Source of the DNA: Hormiphora californensis | Taxonomy: Eukaryota > Ctenophora > Tentaculata > Cydippida > Pleurobrachiidae | Direction: 5' to 3' | NCBI GenBank assembly: GCA_020137815.1 | Contig: CM035356.1 | Coordinates: forward strand, 3,436,563-3,500,562 | DNA: 64,000 nucleotides | Notes under the pieces: generated by a model | Told to the model about the DNA's origin: nothing | The model's input: the letters and a program-made list of their open reading frames with translations, nothing else | The model's database searches: none | Shown: one piece after another, positions 1-25,229 of the stretch | How the letters are laid out: the number at the start of each line of letters is the position of its first letter | How positions within the stretch are numbered: position 1 is the first letter of the stretch | Made by a program: the position numbers and the translations under genes

Positions 1-84
1 GATAGCAGGTCCACATGACACAAAAGTTAAATGTCAAGGCTTCTCATGATCTCTATTTTTGTCTCACACTCAGCTTTCTTCCAG

Positions 85-1751
85 AGATTAAAGTGGAATC
101 AAGTAGTAATGACTGGACAGCTACATGCAAAGAAACCAACTGGGTATTTGTCAACAGCGTACGCTCTGTGGACAGTACGTGCATGACTCATTTCCTATAT
201 GGTCGATCTGTTAATATACTAGACCGAATATTCACCGATTTGTTGTGTAGAAGCTGGGTCGATCCTCTTCCCTCACACACTGCCAATGCTCCGACAGCTC
301 ATATCTTTTCAGGTGTAGACATTACGGACCTGGATACTAACAACAGGATTAAAGGTTCCTGTAGTACAGGAAGTAATGTTCCCGATATATTCAAATATCT
401 TGGGGCGGAGAGGGAGGTTTATTGTCAACGTGAGTACGATCCATCACAAACACATTCACCATCGTAACTCGACAATTCAATTCAGTTTATACAATATAAC
501 AATAGAATGGACAATGCCACGAGGGGCGAATGTTGAGAAGATGTAACTAATATTCAGTCCCCGGGACTGAGTTCAACAGTTCATTCTCACTACCTCATTA
601 TTCAGCGGGGTGTAATGCGATTCATGGTGATCAATGGAAGGTAACGTACCCGGAAGAGGTCTACTCAAGGGAGATATGGTCCCCGCCCATCCGTCCTGTT
701 GCCAAGACCGTGTCAGTGGAGTGTGCTACCGGATATGGAAGGGTAAGTCCAATAAATAGGATACATTATTATAGGATGGGTCTCCCGGTCTCTATCATGG
801 GACAGAGTGACTCCTCACTCCAATAAAGATCTCATGTGGGACAGGGTAGACCTAGTTCCAATAATAGAGAATTATAACTTATTCTCATTTTTCAAAGTTT
901 TTATCAGTTGTGGTATTAGTGTGTTACATCACAGCTTGAAATGTTTGATGTGATGGATCTTCCTTTCAGAAAGTGGGTGATGACGGTAAAAGTGAGACGT
1001 CGTGTACTTCCCAGGGCTGGGCAGTTGCCAGTGACAAGCTGCTCACCTGCCAACGTACGTAGAATTATAATCTAGTGATAACATATAATTTGAGGATGGG
1101 TTCAGTGAGGGGAATAGCACTCGAGGTACACAACATATCAGCTGGTTGTGCACTATAATTAATCATGAATCTTTTTGCAGGTGGTTGTAAGGATATAACC
1201 GCGTCAGTACCCTACGCAGAAACCACGGCAGTTGCCAGTAAGGTCACGGGAAACCCGCCGTTTTCAACTGGTGATATCGTACCATTTAACTGCAAATCAG
1301 GTGACACACATCATGATGATTCATTTAGAGAATAAAAGGATATTGTTTGTAATCACTCTCGAAACTTTGATATGTTCTAAGTTACTATTTACGTGTAGGA
1401 TTTATCCGCAGGAAGAATTCTACAGAGAAAGTAATTTCTTCGGAATAATAGCAAAAGAAAGCTCGACAAGTGTTAACGAAATTTCGTTAACACTTGCGTT
1501 TTCTTTTGCTATATGTTCTAAGTTTCTAGTATAGTTAATTTCTAGTTTTCTTCTAACTAATAACTCTCCACTCTTGTTCTACAGGTTACGTATTGGTGGG
1601 GTATGCGACACTAACATGTGACAGTATGGGAAACTGGAACTCCAAAATGCCGCAATGTGTCGTGGTTTCGGGGACATCGGCTACAAAACAACCGACATGG
1701 CCCCTCCTTCTGTCTTGTCTAGTTGTATTACTTAAATCTATTATTGTATGA
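85..1751 (+). CDS. Sushi/CCP-domain cell-surface protein, 3' part (5' end outside window)
   Basis: Six exons are visible (85-174, 313-429, 606-742, 970-1054, 1181-1300, 1585-1751). All have GT-AG borders and compatible phases, ending at TGA 1749-1751. The product shows sushi (complement control protein) modules of about 60-70 residues with four cysteines. One starts GCNAIHGDQW and closes with TSQGWAV..LLTCQ. The next starts GCKDITASV and closes with the typical LTCDSMGNWNSKMPQC. After the last module comes a short Ser/Thr linker and a hydrophobic tail (WPLLLSCLVVLLKSIIV) with no cytoplasmic extension, which suggests a GPI-anchor signal or a very short tail anchor. Sushi modules act extracellularly in adhesion or complement-type recognition; the ligand is unknown. 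The first readable exon also ends a module (W..C pattern). The start codon, signal peptide and number of upstream modules lie outside the window. Confidence 0.72.
1449..1511. repeat. Short palindromic MITE-like hairpin
   Basis: About 30-bp inverted arms (TAGCAAAAGAAA and AAGTGTTAACGAAAT, then their complement) meet at an AAATTT centre, inside the last intron of the sushi gene. The arms differ only by a few unpaired bases. It looks like a tiny foldback element. No transposase is present. Confidence 0.6.
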
Positions 1752-3355
1752 GACTTTGAACATTATGGACACATCATGGACTCGTATAAAAATAATACAG
1801 AGACTTCTTATTTGTACGTGATGACTTGGTACCGCGGCCCATATGCATCTACATGAGATTGAGCGCGTTTTATGTGGCCAAAATACAATCAATATATGCT
1901 GGAGTTATCGTGAAATGGAATATATTTATTCGACAATATATGTATTATATGGACTATGGTAGGTGCAGCTATAATCTTGTCACACATTCCGGAAACGCCA
2001 TAGTAATGGTATTAACATATGAAATTGGTCAGCCACGGTCAAAAGAGAAAATCGGTTGTAATTGTGCACAGTACCGCTCTACGCAGCACATGTTCGTGTC
2101 TTTGTACGTGTTTTTTGTAGGAACAAATCCTATCAGTATCTCTGTGTTCTAACTGTCTTGGCAATCAGGCCCAATCTAACGGGTTGTTATTGAGTTAACA
2201 ACTTTAACTTGTAGACCCTGCCAACAATCCAATTATTCGCCGCTCAAAGTTAACAGTGTCACGTGACGTACGTGTCAATAAAAAGGAGCTGTCTACGCCC
2301 AGCAGTTCAGTTCTACAGCGCTATAGTGGTGTGTCGACAGCATCTTGTCTTCTATAATACTTGTCGGGTAGCAACTAACTATCATTCTATTTGAGTTGTA
2401 TGTCGAGTAGCGCAACTACTCCATTTTATGGATCTCATTCTTCGTTTGACTGCTCCTACCTCGTTTGTCTATACCAAGTACAGCTAGCAGACTATTCAAC
2501 TATCCATGTCTCCTATACTAGTACTTCATTGCTAGATTTGTCACATTAATTAGAAAAATAGAGGTGGGGCAATATATTTTCACACTGTTTGATTGCCACA
2601 CTTTTTAGAACGTGTCAAGGACAACAATTTAGTAATTTACTTTATTTGCGGGTTTTTAGTGTGAACTAACCTGCTGTAAGCGAACATGTGATTTCAAATT
2701 AAACGCTCTATATAGCTGCCAAACTGGTGTGTTTTAATGCTTTCTCAACTTATCGCCTAGCTCACTTTCGTTGCTTCCATTTTGTTCTATATGCAATGCA
2801 TTCATGAATGTCATACCTTTTCTAGTATTCGTCGTAGATTAGTGATTACCTATCCCTCTAACTATCGTTCTCTCTATATATTGATATCTCTCTCACTCTC
2901 TCTCTCCCTCTCTCACTCTCTCTCCCTCTCTCGCCCTTTTATATCGCAGCTCACTAGTCTAATTATGGGGTCCATGACATTCTGCACTTGATGAAAGCTC
3001 AATTATTCATTCTTAACCTGCTAGCAGCTGCTTTTCAGTAGTGCATGCATATTCGTGTTAAATACCCCAAGTTTATGACCATATTTGTACTTCGAACTTT
3101 CAAAGTTAAGTGTTAACGAACTACTCAAAATCTCTCCTGCGTCAACCCTAAAATTACGATGTTTTCAATCTCAAGATCTTGAGTTCACACTGCAGTAAAA
3201 GTACATTAAAAACAGTAGAAAACATTTATCTTGCTAATCATTGCCTTATTTCCTACCCTTGACATGGCTTGCTTGACCTTGTGACGACAAAGTTTGTAAA
3301 GCAGGAATATTATAGAACATAACATAACAAGTAAATCCACACGCAGTCACACAAT
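1752..3355. other. Intergenic region between sushi and IAH1-like genes
   Basis: No conserved coding region was seen. It holds the 3' flank of the sushi gene, a CT-rich microsatellite at about 2884-2932, and probably the upstream region of the IAH1-like gene. The ORFs here (1826-2152, 2782-2991) show no family signature. Confidence 0.5.
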
Positions 3356-5564
3356 ATGGCCAGTACTCGAATTCTAATCCTTGGGGATGGGCAAGTATCT
3401 GATGCCCTGAAAATGTACGGATTTGGGTCCCACCTCAATGACAGATTCTCTGGTTATGCCGATATTGTCCTGCGGTAGGTTTTAGTGAATACGGCCTATA
3501 GATTCCCTCTTGACATGGCGAAAACAAATGAGGGATAGAGAGAAGAAGGGGTTTCGCTGTGCCCAAAGGGTTCTCCCGTGGGAAGAAAATATCCATTAGG
3601 AATGCTTTTATTGAAATGTACTGCATCAAATTCTTTCCACCCAACCCCACCTCACAAAACCCTAACTCACCCCAATCCACCCCACCCCACCCCACCTCAC
3701 CCACTACCCCTTACACAACTCCCACCCCGCCACACCCCACCCCACCCCACCCCATCCACCATTCACCATCCTTTATACTCCACCCCTTACAGTACTCTAT
3801 CTCTACCAGAAAGTTTCCAGGATACACCGCAGAGTGGGTAAAAACGATCACTACCAGCTGTGTCAAGAATATTGGGCCTACCCCCGATTATGTGATCCTC
3901 ATGCTGGGTCAGGGGGATTGTGTCAGGAAAGTAGATGACCTCCGACCTGTCACTAAAGCCAAAGAGGTAACTTTTTATGTGGAGCTGTTAGAGTTGTGAA
4001 AATGTTGACTGTTAGGGAGTTGTATGTGTATTGTGTAGATGTACCTACCTGATTTTATGTACATATACTGATACAATGATTACAAACTAATTAATTGTCT
4101 GCCCATCTTTATGATATGACTGATATTATAGCTGCTCTCTCAATATTGTTACAAGCAAACATTATTACTGCTTCCCACAATTCTCCTTTCTCATCTGTCA
4201 AAGTTTTGACGCCTCATTCTCGCAGACAACAATCTTTTTGAAATTTCCGAGGCACGTGTTGATGTTATTGAACTGCATGCGTAGTGTTTGTAAATCCACT
4301 GAATACAATGTAATACCTTCAACGTTTACAGGCCATGTTATCTCCTTGTGGTTCAAACGTGGTAAATCAGGTAAAAACGTTCTTGACATATTTCTCTCTT
4401 CCCGCAGTTCGGCGAAAACCTCAATCTAATTGTGGAGAAGATCACGAATGAAATAGATATTACCCTGGAGCGACTTATCATCATTTCCCCCTTACCAGTT
4501 CATACCATGAGACTTCAGGAAAACTTCAGAGGTTTGATAATGTTCAGCTGAATTCAGGCGGCTAGATCTAAGTGACATGAGATGAGACTGTGGTAGTTAT
4601 AGTTTTTCCGTAGTACTGTTTTGAAGTAGTTATAGTTTAGTCCGTGTGAAGACAGTGTAAAGAGTAAAGGCTGGAATAAGCTGTAGTTCATGTCAACACA
4701 AATAAAGACACTGTACTTCTCACATATTCCGTACTGTCTGCTTAGCTCACATTCTACTCCATTCTCCCTTTTTCCCTTCCTTTCTCCTCTCGACTACTCC
4801 CCGGCTTCTCTATTCCCCTCCCGGCCTCTTTACTCCCAGTCCTCCCCTCCTCCACAGGTCTGACAGTAGATGTAGAGGTACTGACAAAGTACAGTGAACA
4901 GTGCAGGAAGGTAGCCAGTAAAAATGGTGCTCTCTTTATCGACTCTATGGAGGTGCTAGACAGGGCGCTGGATGCTAACCTTGATAAAGATGGATACACC
5001 CTCTCCCCTGATGGTAAGAATGGTGCAACTCTTTCACGATCAGAAGCTGGTTAAGAGGATAGTTTTGCCGTTTGGTTAGGGTTGGTGCACCGGGCAGCCC
5101 ATTTGGCCCTTATTTTGGTGCACCGTGGGAGCTGTTGTTAATTGTTTTATCCTAAATCCGGATCTCCCCGCCATACAGGGCACCTTCAACTGGCAGATAA
5201 ATTGGAGAAAGTGATAGAGATTTCAGAATCTCCATTCCCCACATTTGACAAGGTCTGTATAAACATGATTTGTACAGTTCCTCGTATTTTAAACCAACAA
5301 TTAACAATCTTATAGCTGTCATCCAAAAAATTGCATGCTCCAATAAGTCTGAGATTTAATTATATATGTTCAAAACGTGCAACAATGTCCAGTTTTACAA
5401 CCCCTCTTCCCCTCTTCCCCTAGGTGGGCAGTGCTGCTGAACTGAAAAAGATTGCTAAGGATGCATCCCTGGTAGCAGCAGAGAATATTTCAGCCTACAC
5501 TTATGTAGCTACAGTTGATCAGTACAGTGCTTACTTTGGAAAGAGTTACAGGGGCAAGGTTTGA
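3356..5564 (+). CDS. IAH1-like SGNH/GDSL-hydrolase homologue, probable pseudoenzyme
   Basis: Six exons (3356-3474, 3810-3966, 4408-4531, 4858-5013, 5179-5252, 5424-5564) join in frame to a 256-residue protein. This is close to the roughly 250 residues of isoamyl acetate-hydrolysing esterase 1. Family landmarks are aligned: RILILGDGQ near the N-terminus (usual block I GDSIT), GFGSHLNDRF and VLRKFPGYTAEWVK (usual block II region, NRGFSGYNTRWA), DYVILMLGQGDC (usual GxND block), and LDKDGYTLSPDG (usual DGLHLSPKG block). At the catalytic positions the nucleophile Ser is Gly (GDG), the oxyanion Asn is Gly (GQGD) and the catalytic His is Thr (DGYTL). The rest of the fold, frame and splice sites look well kept, so the gene appears constrained but not catalytic by the usual mechanism. 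The last exon is a charged, Ala-rich C-terminal extension that I cannot match. Intron 1 contains a CCCCA/CCCCAC-rich repeat (about 3647-3770). Confidence 0.78.
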
Positions 5565-6436
5565 AATGGACAATATTTAGTGGACCAATTGTATGACGTG
5601 ATTGGAATTGGTGTCCCAAATTGGGACCCAATTCAATGGCTTTGGTACAACATTTTTGCCTTGTTCGACCCTCTGTGTGTACCGATTGATAAACTGTCAT
5701 CTTTTTTTATATTGTTGACTTTCTGATAAGAATTGAGTTAAACATTGAAAGGGACGTTTTTGTAAATCCAGGCCTAGCTAGGCTCTGTCTGGCGGCGCCA
5801 GACGTCGTTTTTATTCTCAAAACACGACAGTGCGCTCATCAGATGGGGTCGCGGCGCCAGACAGGACAGGCTAGGTTCTTTTATTTGATTTGGGGTACAG
5901 CTAAGCTAAGGCGTACCGTCGCGGCATATCCTGGAACCCTCCGTACAAACTCCCTCAATTTGGCAGAAATAGAAATAAAAATATAAACAGGAGGTTAGCC
6001 AAAAATATCTGACTGTGCTTACCTGCACAATAGGTTAAAAAACACAGATGGACCCAACGCCCGCCAGGTAGATAAGGCTCCCGACTGCCTGACCCGCCGC
6101 GAAACCGTTTGATTTGCGACGAAGCATACAGAAGACAGCAGTATCGACCCCTATACAGGCAGGCGCAGGGCACATCGAGACCCACACACAATACTCATCA
6201 CAGATAGTTGCCTCAAGTGTTAAAATGTTCTCTGATTGCTCGGCAGGATTTTAAAATCTGTTCAAGGCACATCCATTGCTCTCAAGTCTCAGAGTTCCTT
6301 TTATGCTCATGGTTTTCGCAACATCGACTACTTGCCTCCTTTTACGCGTTACGTGTGAGCGTGTGTTTGCGTGGACTTACGCCCTTAACTAATCTTTTAC
6401 AATAACTGAGACCCAAATCTTTAAACGTGAATAAAA
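5565..6436. other. Intergenic region between convergent IAH1-like and ABCC genes
   Basis: The two genes converge here. The stretch holds 3' flanks and an imperfect inverted repeat at about 5772-5875 (arms share CTAGC and a CTGGCGGCGCCAG-type core). No coding signature was recognised. Confidence 0.45.
5772..5875. repeat. Imperfect inverted repeat with GGCGGCGCCAGAC core
   Basis: Left arm CCTAGCTAGGCTCTGTCTGG.. pairs imperfectly with right arm ..CCAGACAGGACAGGCTAGG. A related GGCGGCGCCAGAC motif recurs at about 48025. It is likely a small MITE; the ends are approximate. Confidence 0.45.
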
Positions 6437-19378
<12,942 letters not shown>

Positions 19379-20329
19379 TTATTGCTAAAGTTAAGTTACG
19401 AAACAGTGATAAAAATCCTGATTTTACCTACGATATGGGTGTTTTAAGGCCTTAAAGATATTTAAAAGCCTGGTCAGTGTTGCAAAAAATTAAAAAAGAA
19501 GAAAAAAAAGAATTCGGAATTTCAAAAAAGGGCGCGATTATAATCTGGGTGCCTTGCAGCGTGTTTACAGGTGCGCGCTGCCAAAAGAGTATACTTAGAC
19601 CGACTTTTTTCAAACGGCTATAAAGTCCATTTTTTTTCAACTGTTCACCCAAAAACTGAAATTTGATAAAAATTAGAATTTGGGTGGCGCGCGCTATACG
19701 TTAACAGAGGCGGGGTATCGAGATTTGGAATCATCAGCGTACAAAAGCACGCGCAAACACAAAGGCGCGCGCGGACCTCAAAGAGCCGCGCAGCTCCATT
19801 CACTCCGCAAACAACCGATGTTTCAAATTTCTGACGGGAAGTTGTGTATCTGAGATCTCGTCTCTCACTCCTTTTTTGCTTTTCTCTTCCGATTGTAATA
19901 CTACTTATTACCGTGTATCCCTTACTTCGCGGACTTTTTTGAGAAGTCAGATTCTACACATCACATCACAGTTTGTCACAGCTCAATTTGAGCTGCATCG
20001 TTGTGCTTGTGAATCTCCCTAGTCCCTTATTGTGAGAGCAATCTCTTCCCGTGCTCACGCCTCACTGGTTATAGGTATTACTTCTGCTACCAGCTTCAAG
20101 GACCGGTTGAGGTGTACAGTTATGAAAGGGTACAGCGGAGTATTTGTGGTGAAGTGCAAGGAGACTGAGGGATATTTGATCTTTAATCTGTTGAAGGAAT
20201 CTTTTCCAAGGTGTGACTGCTGGCCGTAGTTTGTGAGACACTTAAAAGACGCCTAGCAAGAGTAAAATTAAGAGTATCAAAAAGCCAGAGCTAGAGGATT
20301 TTACCGAGAAAGTTCTCCATTTGCTTCGG
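19379..20329. other. ABCC upstream region with GC-rich dispersed repeat
   Basis: This includes the promoter side of the ABCC gene. Segments 19531-19580 and about 19640-19790 match, in reverse orientation, sequences at 35636-35690 and about 32400-32740. The pieces are rich in CGCGCG-type runs and contain TATCGAGATTTGGAATCATC. No gene was seen. Confidence 0.6.
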
Positions 20330-20890
20330 AGAGGTGCTACCCTGTTCTTGAAGGGTAAGAGAATGAAAGGAGGTTATTGGACAGCAAAGAGGAGTTAATT
20401 TCTGCACAAAAAGCCTTGGTAGAATATCAGGATTGTCTTGTTAAGTTGCAGTGTCAGTTGCTCGACAAGACATTTTCCTCGGTACTAAAGAAGTTGTGAC
20501 AGCGTGCGGTGACAGTTCCCTAGCTCCGCAGCGCATTTTTACAGAAATTACGAGTGCTACAGAAAACAGGACTAGCAATGCGGTTGTTTTCTCGATCCCA
20601 ATGAGACTTTTTTAACAAAGATTTGCGTTACTAGTGTTTACAGCATGAAGTTCCTCGAAAGGTTCAAGGGTGGTACTGAAGAACCAGTTAAGCTGTGCCT
20701 GTCTGGCCGAGAATATCGAGATATATCTCTGTCTTGCAAGAGTGGTCTAAAGAAGTGTGATAGGTACAAAGATCTGTATATCTCCCCAGTCCGTTCACCC
20801 GAGGAGAGAAAGGAGATGAGGAAGTTGGTGGCTGAACTAAAAGAGAAGAAGCATGCGGCACCAAGCAGGCCCTTTGGGATAAGAGTTTAG
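20330..20890 (+). pseudogene. Non-LTR retrotransposon ORF1 remnant
   Basis: Broken frames carry a coiled-coil-like segment (SKEELISAQKALVEYQDCLV, about 20375-20440) and a C-terminal block (about 20645-20890) with EPVKLCLSGREYRD, KCDRYKDLYISPVRSPEERK and KLVAELKEKK. This order is characteristic of ORF1 proteins of CR1/L1-like retroelements in invertebrate genomes. Several stops lie between the blocks, so the copy is dead. Confidence 0.6.
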
Positions 20891-21273
20891 GAGGCAAGGT
20901 TAGGGAGGTGGAGGTGCGAGGGCCGTGAACGTGTTACACTGTATTGTTTGTGTTAAGTTTGACAAATCTTCCACGAATATAAGTTTTACTAATTGCCACC
21001 CTCTCACTTGGCTTGTATTTCTCGGCAGCATATTATCATGATTATGGCCTGTAGCTGTAGTAAAGCGTTTTTGATGGTCATTGGTATGGATAGTATCAGA
21101 TTCTCATCCTACCTCCAGTTAAGCCTGGATCGTGATGACGACGGCCGAATACAGATAGTTGACTAAGTACATAACAGTTTCCAAGACATAAAAATCGTCA
21201 ACTTCAATTACATACTGTATTATCCGGACATTATTGATGTGAGTATTTGATTTTGTAACACCTCAACCTCTAC

Positions 21274-22026
21274 TAACGGGTGATAACTAAAATTTTTTAC
21301 TCTAGAATTTTTCCCTTTTGAGATACAACTTCGGCCCAGTAATAGAACGATTTTTCACACAATTTTAAATAAGAATAACATATCGGCAAAGACTAAAACG
21401 TTCATTTTCATAGCGATCTGCGATACCAGATCATTTCCTCTCGCCCACCAAAGCATATAGTACGTGAAATCTACAAGTGTACACATTTTTTTAGCACCTC
21501 TAGCACGGAGCACCTGTTCAGTTCGAGATACAGCTTTGGGACAATGATAGAAAGACTTATCAGACAATTTTGAACGAAATTAACTTTGTTTCAAATTTCA
21601 TAAATCTCAATTTCCTGATCAGAATCTTCTGTAACAAAGCGTAGTTTATAGGTAATTTGAGAAATCGCCATTTCGACGATCTCTCCAAACATTAAAGACT
21701 GTGGAAACCCAACTTCCCGGTGAGCTAAAATCTTCGAACTTGGCAGTTATGGTTTAAATGTTGGTTATGTCATGAACAACCAGACTTCCAATTTTGAAAA
21801 TTCTATCTCATCATTTCAAATCTTCGTACTACATGCTCTAGTGGAGCAATAGGAAATGGTACGATATTGCTATGGCCTATGAAAATGAACTTTTTAGTCT
21901 TTGATGTTATTCTGATTCAAAATTGTCTGAAATATTCTATCACTGGCCCGAAGCTGTATCTCAAAAGGGAAAAATTCTACTGCTGTTTTAAATTACATAG
22001 TAACAATTTTTAGTTGTCACCCGTTA
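21274..22026. mobile_element. Imperfect 750-bp foldback element
   Basis: Ends AACGGGTGATAACTAAAA and TTTTTAGTTGTCACCCGTT are inverted copies. Inside, GAGATACAACTTCGGCCCAG (21320 side) pairs with the CTGGCCCGAAGCTGTATCTC region near 21950. Arms are diverged, suggesting an old element. No coding capacity. Confidence 0.6.
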
Positions 22027-22436
22027 CTTTCGGTAAGGTCATTCTCCAGACGCACAAACAAACAAACAAACACCTCACGTTCACCCTCCTCAATTTTTAT
22101 CCTATTCCCCTTTCCTCTTAGGTTACTCTACACGAATGGAAAAACGTTAGCTGGTACCCTGCAGGTGCTTAATCGAACAACCATGTGATATACTGTAAGT
22201 TATGTGCATATTTTAGAGCTGAATTGTGCCCGTTTTCTTTTATTCAAAAAGTATCCCGTTTCCCCTCCCCTCCAACACTCTCTCTTCCTTTCCCGATTCC
22301 GGTGTTGTGTCTAACCCTCCCGTTACATTTATTTTTAAAGGGAAGCGGGGCAACGCAAAAAGGCAGTCTAGCTTGGCAAGATTCCGGTGCGTTTTAGTGG
22401 TAAACGGAAACATCAATGGTCTTTCTTATTAGAAGG

Positions 22437-22679
22437 GTTAGGACACATCCGCTGCATCTCGTTTCTTTGCCAACAGTGTTAACAACTGTACGGAACCCTC
22501 TAGCGTCCGATACCCTGTTTACAAGCCATACAGCAGGGATCTCGGCTATAATCGAGTGAATCTAGACCGAGATCCCTCTGTATGACTTGTAAACACTGGT
22601 ATCGGAGTCTAGAGGGGGGGGTTCCGTACAGTTTGTAAACTAGTTGGCAGAAACGAGATGCAGCAGATGTGGTCCTAAC
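22437..22679. mobile_element. 243-bp palindromic MITE
   Basis: Arms of about 110 bp (GTTAGGACACATCCGCTGCA.. and its inverse ..TGTGGTCCTAAC) fold around a short centre near 22555. It includes matching GTACGGAACCC and GGTTCCGTAC blocks. Probable non-autonomous DNA transposon; target duplication unclear. Confidence 0.68.
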
Positions 22680-23181
22680 CTGCTAATTGACATGTACCGT
22701 GACAGTGCACACCAGGACTACTACCCATCGCTCTCGTTACCATGTGTTGGCCAGTTTAGGATCAGTTACCCCCAACCCACCCTGTCTATAACAATTGTCT
22801 TTTCTGTAACTTGTGAGTGGCTTCAGCCTTCATCCCCCGGCTTCATCTTCTTGAAGTCTGTTACTGATCTGGGCTTTCCATTGCCGTTAAATAGGACTGG
22901 AGGTTTCCTTGTTAGTTGTTTCCGAAGATGCCGGCAGCAGAGAACCCACAAGGCTTGTCTGAGTAGGTCTTGGCGAGTTTCTTGTACTCTTCTTCAGTTT
23001 CGGCGTCGAGAATTTTAATGGGATCAGTTCCTCTGACCGAGGCGGGTTAGTTGTGGGGCGGGGTGTATACTATAGGCTCAAAAAGGGGCCAAAATGTCGT
23101 GCAGCAACAATTCTCTCCCAGCACATTCTCTGCCCTCATTAAAATATGCCTGAGCCAACGTCTCTGTGGTCCATTAAGTAA

Positions 23182-23454
23182 GGGGCGATTCAAAAAGGGT
23201 GGCCAGGGGTAGGGGAAGGGGGCCAATTTCGGATATCTCTGGACAATCATGGGGGAGGGGGTTAACGCAATTCGGACTGTCCCAGGTTTTGAAGAAAAAT
23301 TTCACTGATTTTACTAGATATAAGTGGATGAAACTCAGACGACAGGGAGGAGGGAGGGGGTCTGACAGATTCAGACAGCCCTGGACAGGGGAGGGAAGGC
23401 CGGAAGGGGGTGGGGAATGATCAAAAATCACGGACGTCATTTTTGAATCGCCCC
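23182..23454. mobile_element. PIF/Harbinger-like MITE
   Basis: A 273-bp element has perfect terminal repeats GGGGCGATTCAAAAA / TTTTTGAATCGCCCC and TAA directly on both sides (23179-23181, 23455-23457). A 3-bp TWA duplication is the hallmark of PIF/Harbinger. The inside is G-rich and non-coding. Confidence 0.7.
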
Positions 23455-24249
23455 TAAAACAATTTGTTTACCGTGCTCTCCCTGACACCCACTTCCTCTT
23501 CTTCTCCCCCTCTCCCTAATAATCCCAACACATGACTGTGCCCCAGTGTATTTTTGGTCTGTCTCAGTTTAAATTTCCCTCCTACTACTACACTACTACA
23601 AACTTTTCTTTTCTTTCAGGCAAACGTTGGCTGTGATAATCTATAAAATGAGTTTTCTGTCTACTTGACATGTCAACAGTTTGTGGTGGAGCTGTAACAA
23701 TGGAAAAACGTAAAACCCAAGTGCGGGGTATATTTTTTAAACTTTAATACGAGTGTTATTGACGAATTTTTTAGTTATTGAAATTCAAGAAATATAAAAT
23801 TATTCTGAAGACTGTCGATAATTTATTTCGTTCTCGGAAAGTATGTCTTGTATCGAATTGTTCAGTACAGACGTGCATTGGAACAAGATTTTTAATATCT
23901 TCTCTGGCTGCTAATCTCACGTGCATTGTGTGTATTTCGTGAAGTCGGTTGTTTGATAGTTAGTATCGTGTCTGTTTTGTACTGTTTCTATGTCGTATCC
24001 TGTCCTTTTCATTTAGTGGTGGCCACATACTAACTAACTTCATATTAGAGTAAGATGATGAGAGCGGAGAGAATTGTAGAGTTATGGAGTCCTACAGTTG
24101 GAGAGATTTAGATAGAGAGAGAGAGAGAATGTGTTTGAGATAGAGAGAATCGGAGTGAGAGTGATACCCTAAGATAGGGTAGCGACTGGCTAGTCAGAAC
24201 TCATGCCAAGCCCACTGATGTCTAAAAATCTAAGTCTTGGGCACCTGCT

Positions 24250-24535
24250 GGCCTGTTACAATGCTCTGACCACAGTTCTCGCGGGCTCCGTTGAGAGAAA
24301 CGAGAATGGGTCAGGCCAATGCTCTGACAGCTTTCTCTGGTATTCTCCTCTACTGTAGAGGAGTTGTTTAAAATAAGCCGCCATTTCAAATAGCCAGTCG
24401 CTACCCTATATAATGAGAGAATACCAGAGAAAGCTGTCAGAGCATTGGCCTGACCCATTCTCGTTTCTCTCAACGGAGCCGCGGAGAACTGTGGTCAGGC
24501 ATTGCCTGACAGCAGAGAAAGAGGATAATATATTT
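24250..24535. mobile_element. Long-TIR MITE, TGTCAGGCCAATGCTCTGAC family
   Basis: Inverted arms of about 90 bp (from TGCTCTGACCACAGTTCTCG to GCTTTCTCTGGTATTCTC, and their complement) surround a centre at about 24380. The centre contains TAGCCAGTCGCTACCCTAT, itself the inverse of a motif at about 24176-24195. The family consensus end is present at both termini, making this the largest copy in the window. Confidence 0.65.
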
Positions 24536-25229
24536 GAGATGATGAATTTTGAAGATATAGGTTCTGTTCGATATTTTTATAACCGTTAGTGGTCCCCGCC
24601 AGCTTCTGTGTTTTTATTTTAAAATCAAAGGGTAAAGGCTCTGAACATCTGGAAGTTCCCCCTCCCACAGATGCCGATCTAAGCTCTAACTGTCAGCTGA
24701 GATGGTATTAGGAGTCTAAATGGTAAAATTGAAGCCTATTTTGGGCGGGATGTACATTGCATACGACATAATATCTTCGAGTTCCCACGACTCTCACACA
24801 CATACGACTCTCACACACATACTAAATAATACTAAATAATACATGATATACACACACTTCACACCAACAGGTAGACCCCCTCTACTCGCCCAGTTTTCTA
24901 GACTCCTTCGCGCGAGAGAAATTTGGCGGGAAATCACCCGCGCGTGTCGTGGCGTTGTCAAGCGCGCGGCTCACAACTCGCGCGAAGGAGTCTACAAAAA
25001 CTTGAATCGCGACCGGGTCAGGGGTTTACCTGTCTGTCTGGACAGACACAGCTGTTCAAATTTGTACAGGGTGGGCCAGAAAGTAGAAACATGGAGCCAC
25101 TTGGAAAAATACAATCCTCTCTCCATTGTACGGACTACGGATCCACATTTCATCGTGTTACTCTGTCAGTACAGTTGACAGGCTGAAAATTGTTAGGAAA
25201 GGGTGACTATCTGTCGATCTCAATCCTCA

